From Fragilaria crotonensis (Eukaryota; Bacillariophyta; Fragilariophyceae; Fragilariales; Fragilariaceae), in the NCBI GenBank assembly GCA_022925895.1, contig JAKSYS010000801.1, positions 1 to 24,465 on the forward strand: a stretch of 24,465 nucleotides of DNA. Reading direction: 5' to 3'. A model generated the notes under the pieces. That model did no database searches. It worked only from the letters and a program-made list of their open reading frames with translations, and had not been told where the DNA came from. The first letter of the stretch is position 1. Each line of letters opens with the position of its first letter. Positions 10,023 to 18,132 of the stretch are shown in pieces. A program made the position numbers and the translations under genes.

Positions 10023-11085
10023 GGTGCAGCTCACGCGTAAGTGGGGCTGTATTGCCTTCACTCGTTACTATCACTTGTGCTTTGCTATCTTTCTCGGTCG
10101 GCTCGTTGATCGCATTGATGTAATTGATATCAATGCAGTTCGATTCGCAACCTAATTTGGCCAAGTTTTCTGAGTTGTTGCCTCTGCTCTCCCTCTGTTG
10201 ACCTTCCCGACTTGCAATTTTTTTGAATGTACACTCGGAGTATTTCTCGCGTCTCGCGTGTGAATCAAGTATTCACCCTACGTGCTCGAGTCAACGCTCA
10301 CCTCTCGTGATGGTCCAAGGTCCAAGTCCCAAGATGCCAAATTTGAACCAAACCAAGAGGACTCGGAGACTCGGAATATAGAGATATGCTCGCGTACAAT
10401 GAATTTTATTCAGGCGAATACAGTAATAGAAATGGTTGGCGAGCCCAACCGTGCCACATCGACAATTCGCAGGCGCGAACGACAGGCTGACGGGCCAGTA
10501 TGAATTATGAATAGCAGTCCGTAATAGCAGGGATTCGTATGGACTAGTTTCGGAGTACTGTACGGGGTACTCCGAGTACTATACTGTACAAATGTATAAA
10601 TCGTAGTACATAGCTCTACTACCGGTAGTTGTCAGTACTCCAGTATCATATATCCCAGTGTATCATATTACTGGAGTACCATTCCTTCACGTACGCTGGT
10701 ACGACAGTAGAGTCCAGAGTGTTATGGAGTACTCCGAGTACAAGATACTGGAATATGATGCTACAGGACTCGAAGTGCTCCGAGAACTTTACTGTCTTCT
10801 GTCTATGTGTGACATGCAGAACATAGATCATCATAGTATGGAACGTGTAAACACTTGTACTGTAGTCCCGTTCTCGAGTACTCCAGTACTGTGCACTTTG
10901 CACCAGGCGCAATACCAGGTAGACGGTACTCGGAGTCTTTGAGTGTCGGTGACTCTGCGGCGATCGATGGGCCGATGGCCGATGGGCCATCCTGCCATCC
11001 TGCAACTACACACGCTGGGGATCAGACAACCTTCTCACGCAAACCCATTCCCTTGGTTCTCAAAGCCCAGCCAATCATCGTCAGT
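10023..11085. repeat. Divergent TOP1/RPB4 promoter spacer with palindromic GTACTCCGAGTAC words
   Basis: This 1.06 kb gap separates the divergent starts of TOP1 and RPB4 and should hold both promoters. The part next to TOP1 shows nothing recognisable. From about 10545 to 10935 it is packed with AGTACT/GTAC words, including exact GTACTCCGAGTAC at 10567-10579 and 10729-10741, CGAGTACTCCAGTACTG near 10874 and GGTACTCGGAGTC near 10924. The same family occupies the 5.3-5.8 kb spacer. No clear TATA box could be assigned. Confidence 0.6.
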
Positions 11086-11660
11086 ATGGTACTGGAAGAA
11101 TCGTCGACAGGGGTTAATGAGAATGCTGCAGAGCTGCAGTTTGATCCTGAATTTGAAGACATTCACATTCTGAGCAATGCCCAGGTTGCCATCATTCTTC
11201 AAGCATCTGCCCGTTCGGCGGTCAATCGAGATGAAGAGCTTCATGATGTATACCGAAAGACTCAAAAATACGTCGATAGGTTCAATACGATGACTAATCC
11301 GGAGAAGGAGCACCAAGAATTGGTGGATGAATTGGACAATTTGCAAGAGTATGTCGTTTCCGTCGTTTTGATGTCGACTGTCATGCACTTTTGTAGCAAT
11401 TACGGACTGTCTGGTCACTAACTCGTGCGTCACTCGTGCTTTTCTGTAGAGCCCTGACAACGTTCCGCAAAGAAACGGACGATGGCGAAGAAATGGAACT
11501 GCATTCGTTCGAAGTTGCTTCGTTGATGAATTTAGTGGCTACAGACATGAGCGTCGAAGAAGCCACGGCTCTGATACCATCCCTCAGCCGCTTTCCAGAA
11601 GCTGCGATCGAAGAGATTTTGGAGTTGATTCGAACGACCATGATTCGTATAGTGTCGTAG
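11086..11660 (+). CDS. DNA-directed RNA polymerase II subunit RPB4
   Basis: Two exons (11086-11348 and 11450-11660) give a 157-aa protein. RPB4 pairs with RPB7 to form the stalk of RNA polymerase II in the nucleus. The Rpb4-family pattern is visible throughout: FEDIHILSNAQVAIIL near the N-terminus, VYRKTQKYVDRFNTM in the middle, then LHSFEVASLMNLVATDMSVE, EATALIPSL, and the closing EEILELIRTTM helix. The F(E/V)xAxLxNL ... EEAxxLIPSL signature is the family hallmark. The start is the ATG at 11086; the open frame runs upstream to 10855 but without family similarity. RPC9 (Pol III) or an archaeal-type RpoF would be the alternatives, but the EAxxLIPSL context and the length favour RPB4. Confidence 0.85.
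11349..11449 (+). other. RPB4 intron (101 nt)
   Basis: The donor GTATGT follows TTGCAAGA and the acceptor TTTCTGTAG precedes AGCCCTGAC. Joining gives LQEALTTFRKE and keeps the Rpb4 frame through to the stop. Read-through would end at 11421. Confidence 0.88.
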
Positions 11661-12211
11661 GGGAAACGATCGGAATACGTTGAGAGCAAAACAAATACCA
11701 CTTTAATACAGCAGTACTATTGACGACGAAGGCCTCAGCGTTCGCTGTGAAACAAGGACGGATGAAGCGGATAGAATCTGGTTAAACATCATCCCTGCAT
11801 ATTCTTAAGTCGGTAGTGGATGCTGCTGTTTGACCTTCGCGTCGTCCTGCACTACTTTGTATGAAATTCACTTTGCCTTGTTCTGGGGTCTGGTAGTCTA
11901 GACTGGAGGCTACTCGTAGAGTAGTTCATTCGAATGGTTTCAATGAGGCCTGCGACCCACCTTTTGCTTGCACCTTAGGACTTCAGTGTGTTAAACAACT
12001 ATAACAGTAGAGAGGACGGCATCGCTCTGAAGTAAAGGTAGGTACTCCTTGTGCCCCAAGGTTAATTCCGTCAAATCCGTGATGCTGTCCTAAATGTCCG
12101 ACTGTACGTCGGTCGTTTCGCCATGGCCACTGAAACTGAAAAGTGAAAAAAATCATGGATGTCAAGCATAATTCATGATTCACTTCACCATCGGACTGTG
12201 ACAATTGCACC
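11661..12211. other. Intergenic spacer, no feature seen
   Basis: This 551 bp stretch lies between RPB4 and the next gene on the same strand. I see no coding frame with recognisable content, no RNA gene and no repeat. It presumably holds the RPB4 3' end and the promoter of the following gene. A short inverted pair (CATGGATGTCAAGCATAATTCATG) lies near 12153-12176 and is probably incidental. Confidence 0.4.
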
Positions 12212-12691
12212 ATGCCAAGCACCACCACGAAAACGAAGCGAACCAAGCGTCCTGATGCACGTCCAAATGGAAAGCGCAGGCGAAAGGAACATCAGGCCGA
12301 GGCTGAAAAGGATCGTCTGGAACGAGTGGCCAAGAACGAGGCCAAGGGTAAAATTGTGGCTGTACCGCGCCTTGCCAAACTGCCTGCGGTCCCTGCTGCG
12401 GATGACGACGTGAAAGGAGGCGACGCCGCGACCAAGGGCCAAACATTACGGAAGGAGTCGAAAGCTCCAGTAGAAAGCAGAGTGCGTGCTCTGCATAAGA
12501 TACTTCGGCAGATTCAAGCTCTTGAAGAGAAGGAGAAAAATGGCGAGAAACTCGACGATGCCCAAAAGCTCAAGGTTGCTCGATTTGATGCGGTGATATC
12601 AGAGCTTGAGGAACTCCAGAACGTGGAAGAGGAGTCAGAAAGCGATAAAGATGAGGATGATGACGGAGAAAGCGATGCCGACGAACAATAA
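12212..12691 (+). CDS. Small basic/acidic protein with PYM/eIF2A-like C-terminal helix
   Basis: This is an intact 159-aa frame. The first 35 residues are strongly basic (KTKRTKRPDARPNGKRRRKE), followed by a charged linker. Residues about 90-140 form a predicted amphipathic helix, ALHKILRQIQALEEKEKNGE then LDDAQKLKVARFDAVISELE. This resembles the C-terminal helix shared by PYM (partner of Y14-Mago) and eIF2A, where it contacts ribosomes. The tail is acidic (ESESDKDEDDDGESDADEQ). The RPD...KRRRKE stretch could be a much-reduced Mago-binding motif, but the WRKPRRVKEGY core of PYM is missing, so the assignment is tentative. No cysteine motifs, signal peptide or membrane segments are present. A generic ribosome- or nucleolus-associated charged protein is the alternative. 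Confidence 0.6.
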   Translation: MPSTTTKTKRTKRPDARPNGKRRRKEHQAEAEKDRLERVAKNEAKGKIVAVPRLAKLPAVPAADDDVKGGDAATKGQTLRKESKAPVESRVRALHKILRQIQALEEKEKNGEKLDDAQKLKVARFDAVISELEELQNVEEESESDKDEDDDGESDADEQ

Positions 12692-12969
12692 GGTTATCGC
12701 TCGGGATTTTTATACACGTCTAATGATCGACTTGCCAACACGTGATCGAGAATAATTCTATCCTTGATGTGTCAAAGAAGTGTTACAGATGAAGAATGCA
12801 CTGGGGTTGCTTCACCTTGTAAACTACCACCTTAATATTCAGCTACAGAAATGTGCGGCGTTGAATTGGGCGCAAGCACTGATACGTGTCATCTACAGAT
12901 TTGCCTTCTTCTAGGTTAATAACAATAGCGTTCCTCCGGCCATGAGCAGTACAGCTGTATGGGCTACAA
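12692..12969. other. Convergent 3' intergenic spacer
   Basis: This 278 bp stretch lies between the stop codons of two converging genes. No gene or repeat is visible. It presumably holds both polyadenylation regions. Confidence 0.4.
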
Positions 12970-13749
12970 TCACATACTGCTAATGATTTCGAGCGCGCGC
13001 TTCATCTCATTCGGCGGCGCCAGGGTCAAGTACTTGTCCATGGTTGTCTTGCACGCCTTGGCATATCCAAGAAGGTCCTCGTTGCTTTCGTTTGGGGCTT
13101 TCAACAAGTAATCCAATTCCACTTGCAAGTTTTCAATATTGTTGAGTAAATCGTTACGCAACAGGTAAGCCAATGTCTGATCTGTCTTGGGGACGGCGCC
13201 CCCACCCAAATAGACATTGGCGCGATCGGGATCACTGTAATAAATGTTGTCGCCGTAGGCATTGAACATTTTCTTAAAGGCAATCTTTTCGTACTTTGGT
13301 TGTGAGAGAATCTCTCTTGCGGCCAGGTAGGATTCTATCTTACTTCCGTCTGCAACAAGATCATTGATCTTATTGATATCATTCGACATTTCAACGATTG
13401 GTACCAATAATTGAGGGTAGGCTTCCACCTTGCCTTTGTTTCCGGCATCTCCCTTTTCGAGTTCCCCGTTATACTTGATATTGTCAGCAAAATCTTGATC
13501 CCAGATGCGAATCTGTTCCAACACTGAATTTGTCAGGGGATTTGGCCGGAATAGTTCGTCTTTGGCCAGTGCGGCAGTCGGTGCCAAAGACAGGGTCGCT
13601 AGGACCGAAGCGAGTGCAGATCGGCGACTTGTTGTGGCATGTAATTCCCAGCAACATCCTTCTCGTTTGGTGACAGAGCAGCTGGCGGGAGAAGTGAAGC
13701 CAACAGTATGATCAACAACGAGGGCAAGCGCCAACACAGAGAGATTCAT
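12970..13749 (-). CDS. Thylakoid-lumen PsbQ/Psb31-like protein
   Basis: This intact 259-aa frame has a three-part targeting sequence. A signal peptide core (MNLSVLALALVVDHTVGF) ends at a G-F/TSP junction typical of diatom plastid import. Then comes TTSRRSALASVLATLSLAPT, a twin-arginine thylakoid signal, with likely cleavage after AALA near residue 61. The mature part, about 198 aa, is helical and reads like a four-helix bundle: DELFRPNPLTNSVLEQIRIW, AYPQLLVPIVEMSNDINKI, then LGGGAVPKTDQTLAYLLRND and LLNNIENLQVELDYLL. This resembles the PsbQ-fold extrinsic photosystem II proteins of diatoms (PsbQ' or Psb31). I cannot separate these two, nor exclude a photosystem I-associated PsbQ-like subunit. 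Its start codon lies 110 bp from the inserted retrotransposon, so its promoter has been interrupted. Confidence 0.7.
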   Translation of the reverse strand: MNLSVLALALVVDHTVGFTSPASCSVTKREGCCWELHATTSRRSALASVLATLSLAPTAALAKDELFRPNPLTNSVLEQIRIWDQDFADNIKYNGELEKGDAGNKGKVEAYPQLLVPIVEMSNDINKINDLVADGSKIESYLAAREILSQPKYEKIAFKKMFNAYGDNIYYSDPDRANVYLGGGAVPKTDQTLAYLLRNDLLNNIENLQVELDYLLKAPNESNEDLLGYAKACKTTMDKYLTLAPPNEMKRALEIISSM

Positions 13750-13854
13750 TTCTAAGAGTTAAAAATGAACGACTCTGTAACGCCGTCGACTACATGCTCA
13801 TGGTGACGAGTTATGACTGACTCATTCACGTTGTCGACTCTGACGGCCAAACTG
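13750..13854. promoter_or_regulatory. Remnant of divergent promoter, left part
   Basis: This is the part of the original spacer between the lumen-protein gene (-) and the zf-PARP gene (+) left of the insertion. Together with 21266-21510 it made a shared promoter of about 355 bp. No specific element is recognised. The regulatory role is inferred from position. Confidence 0.4.
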
Positions 13855-13859
13855 GTTTT
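13855..13859. repeat. Target-site duplication, left copy (GTTTT)
   Basis: GTTTT lies immediately before the left LTR and again immediately after the right LTR at 21261-21265. Five base pairs is the usual duplication length for Ty1/copia integrases. Confidence 0.85.
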
Positions 13860-14159
13860 AGTTGATGTATATGAGCTGCGTCGCTCCATCTAGTTACGTA
13901 CTGTACTACAGTTACTGTGATGGGCTACTTGCTACGGCTTGACGGTTTGGATTTCTACTCGTGACATCATCACGTTCATTTTTTGAATCCCGCCCTTTCT
14001 TTGGCAATCGGCGCCACACTTCAAAATAGAATCATAATTCCGGAAACTAGTAACATTGCTTGCTATTGACCGTCTTTGCTTCTATTGAGTAGCAACCCTT
14101 TGAGACCATCCTCCCTTACATCGGTAAGCTGTCTCTCTCTTCGTTGTATTACAACGAGT
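13860..14159 (+). repeat. Left LTR (300 bp)
   Basis: It runs from AGTTGATGTATATGAG to TTACAACGAGT and matches the right LTR base for base on visual comparison. The edges are fixed by the flanking GTTTT duplication and by the adjoining primer-binding site. The ends are not the canonical TG...CA, although TGATG and TTACA lie a few bases inside them. Confidence 0.93.
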
Positions 14160-14171
14160 GGTTATGAGCCC
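14160..14171 (+). other. Primer-binding site for an initiator tRNA-Met half-molecule
   Basis: GGTTATGAGCCC directly abuts the LTR. Its reverse complement, GGGCTCATAACC, is the anticodon stem-loop of eukaryotic initiator tRNA-Met (CAT anticodon), not the tRNA 3' end. Drosophila copia and yeast Ty5 are known to prime from this internal part of a cleaved initiator tRNA. Confidence 0.75.
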
Positions 14172-14243
14172 AAGACGACTGTCTGTTTATTGAAACAAGA
14201 TAAGCAACTCATCACGTGATCCTATTTTAGTTGATCTTCCACC

Positions 14244-15149
14244 ATGACAACTGTGATCGATCCTCCAAAACGTGGAGGCATTCATCCCCAGTTTGGAAGG
14301 TTCATCGGTGGCGCCAAGCTCAATGACTCGTATGAGACTATCGGCGGAAATGGAGCTAGTTTGTACCGATTCTCGACGCAGCGGCGCCATGAGAAGACCA
14401 TCGCTTCGATCGAGAAGACGCTGATCGATACCCGTGATTCTACTACCGGCATCAAGTTCAATGGGACGCTCGAGCCAGGAAAGGACCGCCCATCGGAGAT
14501 TGGTAAAGAACGCTTTATCACTCTGTTGAAGAAACGTGTTACCGAACACGGTCAGCAGACGTTCTACCACATCAAGGACACGGACGGCAAAGTTGTCGAC
14601 TTGTTTGAACACGCCCATCGGTTCAAGCTTGACTTTGTGGTTGCAGAACATGAGAGGCGCATGCAGGACAACGAGTTGCATGAGTCATACGACAGCATTG
14701 AGCGCGATGATTGTCAGTTGTCTCGCGGAGTCGTGGAATCCTTCTTTTCCGAATCCTTCCAGGAGAAGATTGAAGTCCGGTTTAGCCATCGCGAAGATTT
14801 CGAAACGCTTCCCGGATCTTGCCTTTTCATGATGGCACTCGAGACTTGTAACGCCTCCGTCTTTCATGATGTCGAGGGCGCCAAGAAGAAGTTGGAGGCT
14901 TTGGACCTTAATTCTTACCCTGGAGAAAACGTCACCGATCTCGCTGGTGAGGCTCAGCGATTACTGAAGATTATGGCCGGTGCCTACGCTGTCCCAGTGA
15001 ACACCGGTTCGACATTGCTGATGAAGCTCACGCACACGTCCAGTGAGATTTTCAATCGAAAAATCTTTGCCCTCCTCGACGAAGTCATGACTCGAGTCCG
15101 AGTACGAACTCACGGATCCTCGTCTGTTTGTCAAGGATGCGAACCATAA
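14244..15149 (+). CDS. Gag, N-terminal part
   Basis: This 301-codon frame opens 84 bp after the left LTR, in the context CCACC-ATG. It contains a helical capsid-like region (for example FGRFIGGAKLNDSYETIGG and LLKKRVTEHGQQTFYHIKD). The last 18 or so codons, after DEVMTRV, are out of phase. The true continuation is in the next frame, starting at EYELTDPRLFVKDANHKK around 15098, through to the zinc knuckle. The shift sits in CGAGTCCGAGTACG near 15086-15100. Confidence 0.7.
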   Translation: MTTVIDPPKRGGIHPQFGRFIGGAKLNDSYETIGGNGASLYRFSTQRRHEKTIASIEKTLIDTRDSTTGIKFNGTLEPGKDRPSEIGKERFITLLKKRVTEHGQQTFYHIKDTDGKVVDLFEHAHRFKLDFVVAEHERRMQDNELHESYDSIERDDCQLSRGVVESFFSESFQEKIEVRFSHREDFETLPGSCLFMMALETCNASVFHDVEGAKKKLEALDLNSYPGENVTDLAGEAQRLLKIMAGAYAVPVNTGSTLLMKLTHTSSEIFNRKIFALLDEVMTRVRVRTHGSSSVCQGCEP

Positions 15150-15198
15150 GAAGTATGGACCTCTGGCCCTCATCGCTACCATCCAAGCGTCGCATGGC

Positions 15199-18132
15199 AT
15201 GCTATTGAGTCAGCAGCGCTGGCCAGCATTGGCAGCCTTGCCCCAAAGCAACAACTCCTCCGTATCCACCGGTGGATCTTCCGGAACGGGCCCTGCATCA
15301 CTCAACGGGCGCAAGTGTTACCGTTGCCAAGGCGATCATCTGGTGAAAGACTGCCCTGTTCCAGCGCCAGCGGACGGCACGGGTTCAACAGCTAGCGGCG
15401 CTGGCACACAACGTCAGAAGTCTCCCCTTGCAGCTTGGAAATACATCAAACCGAGTGATGTAACGGTTCCTCGTGTCGACGCAAATGGGAAGACGTGGAA
15501 ATTTTGTACGAAGTGCAAGTGTCGCGCTACGCAATCGATTGGCATCTACCAGTTGAGCCATTGGGACTCAGAACATGTGGACAATTATCGACGTCCAGGA
15601 GGTATGCCGGCTGCGAATCCGGCATCCACGGGTGACACTTCTGCGGCCCCACCGGAAGTGCCTGTTGCCACTTCATCTACTGCCCCGCAGAGTAATCTTA
15701 CGTCTGTTTCGAACCCCAATCCTATTCCCCCTGGACCTCCCGACGTCACCGTTCGTCCTGTCGATCTTTCCGATGATGCTCACGATATGGATCAACTCGA
15801 GTTTACTGGCATGTGGTGTGCATCTGTCGATGATACGACCATCTCAGCCGCTGCCATGTTTCATGCTCAGTTATACTGTTCTCTCGTGGACTCTCCAGCT
15901 GATGCCGATGCCACGATTACCTTGACTAGGGTGGCGACGTCTGTCTTCGAGAGGGAGAGTGTTCCCGCATTGCTCGTTGAAACGGTTGTCGAAGACGTGA
16001 CTTGCGATGATGGTGCCGATGATGATGACATTACGGTTGTGACCATGTTTCCTGACCTCAGGAGTAACGACTTGCCCGTTGAAATGGTTCCCGATGATGT
16101 GAGTTGCACCGACAGCGACGATGATGACGATATCACTGTCGTGACGATGTTTCCCGACCCCGATCGCGCTGATCACAATGACGCCGATAATGCGGATTAT
16201 CCATCCACCGACGACGATGATGACAACTCCTTCTATAGTGAGGACGGTTCGAATGGTGAGGACGGTTCGAATGGCGACGCGGACGACGAGGAGGATTCAT
16301 ACTACGATGATCCATGGTCCACTCTTTCTGCTGCTGTTCGCTACGACCTCGAGCACCCACCGATTGATGACTTCTATGATGCTTCGGACGTCGCACTCCC
16401 TGTTACGGTTTACAAAGGCATCGAATTCTTTGATCCAATTGAACCTCCGCTCATTTCTCCCATTTGGTTTCGTCCTCGACCGGAACATTGGTTTTTTCGC
16501 TGGGCTAAGAACCGTTTGTTCTGGGCAACAACTGTGTTTTGGGACACCATCGCCCACTTTGTTGCTCCTCCGCCACCATTATTACGTCGTATTCGCCGTC
16601 GTCGCAGCCCTATTACTGTTCCAGCCTATCCCAAGGCGTGGATGCTCCTGACGAGCTGCTTGATGCTTGGACTGGATGCATTTCGCGGGAATGTCCCACC
16701 GTTCCCGATTCAGAGCCCGATGTCGTTCATCGACCATGCCGTTACCTGCGGACAGGCGTCATATGAGCGTATTGAACGCCTTGAGGAACTCGTTGTTCTC
16801 AATCCAGGAACATTTCTACAATATCAGGCTTGGCAGTATCGTTTGATCAGCCAGATCTTGGAGGCCAGGAACCCACCGGTTCTTGAACCCACCATCGACG
16901 TTGATTCGGAAGAATTCTTTGATTCCTACGAACAGGAACCAAAGGAAACTGGCGAGCACTTCTTTGATGCTATGGAAACAGAAGAGCAAGGCACGGATGT
17001 CGCAAAATTTGATCCGTTCGCTGTGCACGAACTGACCCACAATCCAACAACGATCAACTGCATCACTCAGTCTGTGACAGCGGAACTTCTACTCGATAGC
17101 CAACAGGGACTCAACGGACCAACTGTGCTTCATCAAGGTCTCTCAAGTGCAGCATTTCAGATGCTGGCAGCTGACCCTCACGCGTTTATGAGCATAGGAG
17201 GAGAGACACGCAAGCCTGTGATTTTTGACACAGGCGCATCCCTCGGAATCACTTACGACAAGGAGGATTTTGACGGACCTCTCACGATTCCAGAGGGAGA
17301 TTTGCGCCTTGGGGGCATGGCACAAGGACTGAGAATTGAAGGAGTCGGACCAGTCAGTTGGACCTTTCGAAATCCCGACGGTAGCGAGATGAAGATCAGG
17401 TCGCAATGCTATTTTGTTCCCGAAGCCAAGGTTCGTCTGATCAGTCCCCAACGGCTATTCAACAAGAGCAAGGGTGTTACTGGCAAGTTTGAAGGAGATG
17501 AAGACACGTTTACATTGCACTTTGATGGAGGTCATCAGTTGATTGTCGAGTATGACAGCCGGAATCACCTTCCAATTGGATACGCCAGAGTCGGTGACGA
17601 TGTACCGCCCTCGATTGATCCACAAGCAAACCTCACATTGTTTGATGACACGAATCAGAACGTTACGGCCGGACATCGTCTTCTCATGAATTGGCATAGT
17701 CGGTTCGGACATTTGAATTTCCCAGCTGTGCAACGCATTCTCCGTCAGTTTCCTTTCGTCTCAGTCAAATTTGCAGCGGCATCAAAATGTGACTTGACCG
17801 ATTTTCGCTGCGAGATTTGTCAATATGCCAAAGCTTATCGCCGTACCACTCACGGAAAACGAACTCAAGTCAACGAAGAGCGTGACGGTTCACTCGCGCA
17901 GAACACCTCGGACCCGGCACCCGCGTTTCGGTCGATCACTTCGAATCTCGACTTCTCGGTCGCACCCGCGATTCGTATGGAAAGCCATCGTCAGATAAAT
18001 ACAAAGGAGGCTGCATTTTTGTGGATCATGGGACAGGGTATTTACATGTGGAACATCAGTTGGGGTTCTCCGCCGTCGAGACGATCCGCGCCAAACAGAG
18101 TTTTGAAAATATGGCTTTCGAACATGGTGTAG
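15199..18132 (+). CDS. Gag C-terminus, acidic insert, protease and integrase zinc-binding domain
   Basis: The frame really begins near 15098; the first in-frame ATG is at 15199. Parts in order: a CCHC knuckle CYRCQGDHLVKDC (15316-15354; spacing C-x2-C-x3-H-x4-C, one residue shorter than usual); a second CCHH-like finger with FCTKCKC and SHWDSEH (15505-15576); a long Asp-rich region (about 15770-16330); an Arg/hydrophobic stretch; the retroviral-type aspartic protease with FDTGAS (Asp codon at 17227) and LISPQRLF; and the GAG-pre-integrase HHCC finger with WHSRFGHLN and CEICQYAK (17689-17830). The phase is lost near 17894. The last 80 or so codons of this frame are therefore not real coding sequence. 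Confidence 0.75.
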   Translation: MLLSQQRWPALAALPQSNNSSVSTGGSSGTGPASLNGRKCYRCQGDHLVKDCPVPAPADGTGSTASGAGTQRQKSPLAAWKYIKPSDVTVPRVDANGKTWKFCTKCKCRATQSIGIYQLSHWDSEHVDNYRRPGGMPAANPASTGDTSAAPPEVPVATSSTAPQSNLTSVSNPNPIPPGPPDVTVRPVDLSDDAHDMDQLEFTGMWCASVDDTTISAAAMFHAQLYCSLVDSPADADATITLTRVATSVFERESVPALLVETVVEDVTCDDGADDDDITVVTMFPDLRSNDLPVEMVPDDVSCTDSDDDDDITVVTMFPDPDRADHNDADNADYPSTDDDDDNSFYSEDGSNGEDGSNGDADDEEDSYYDDPWSTLSAAVRYDLEHPPIDDFYDASDVALPVTVYKGIEFFDPIEPPLISPIWFRPRPEHWFFRWAKNRLFWATTVFWDTIAHFVAPPPPLLRRIRRRRSPITVPAYPKAWMLLTSCLMLGLDAFRGNVPPFPIQSPMSFIDHAVTCGQASYERIERLEELVVLNPGTFLQYQAWQYRLISQILEARNPPVLEPTIDVDSEEFFDSYEQEPKETGEHFFDAMETEEQGTDVAKFDPFAVHELTHNPTTINCITQSVTAELLLDSQQGLNGPTVLHQGLSSAAFQMLAADPHAFMSIGGETRKPVIFDTGASLGITYDKEDFDGPLTIPEGDLRLGGMAQGLRIEGVGPVSWTFRNPDGSEMKIRSQCYFVPEAKVRLISPQRLFNKSKGVTGKFEGDEDTFTLHFDGGHQLIVEYDSRNHLPIGYARVGDDVPPSIDPQANLTLFDDTNQNVTAGHRLLMNWHSRFGHLNFPAVQRILRQFPFVSVKFAAASKCDLTDFRCEICQYAKAYRRTTHGKRTQVNEERDGSLAQNTSDPAPAFRSITSNLDFSVAPAIRMESHRQINTKEAAFLWIMGQGIYMWNISWGSPPSRRSAPNRVLKIWLSNMV

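Noticed and set aside
15085-15105. Programmed ribosomal frameshift in gag
   Set aside because: The shift falls before the zinc knuckle, not at a gag/pol border, has no clear slippery heptamer, and resembles the other one-base losses in the element and in host genes.
18021-18132. Two overlapping integrase-region frames as separate genes
   Set aside because: The overlap arises only because the first frame has already lost phase near 17894. The integrase motifs are continuous in one phase from there.
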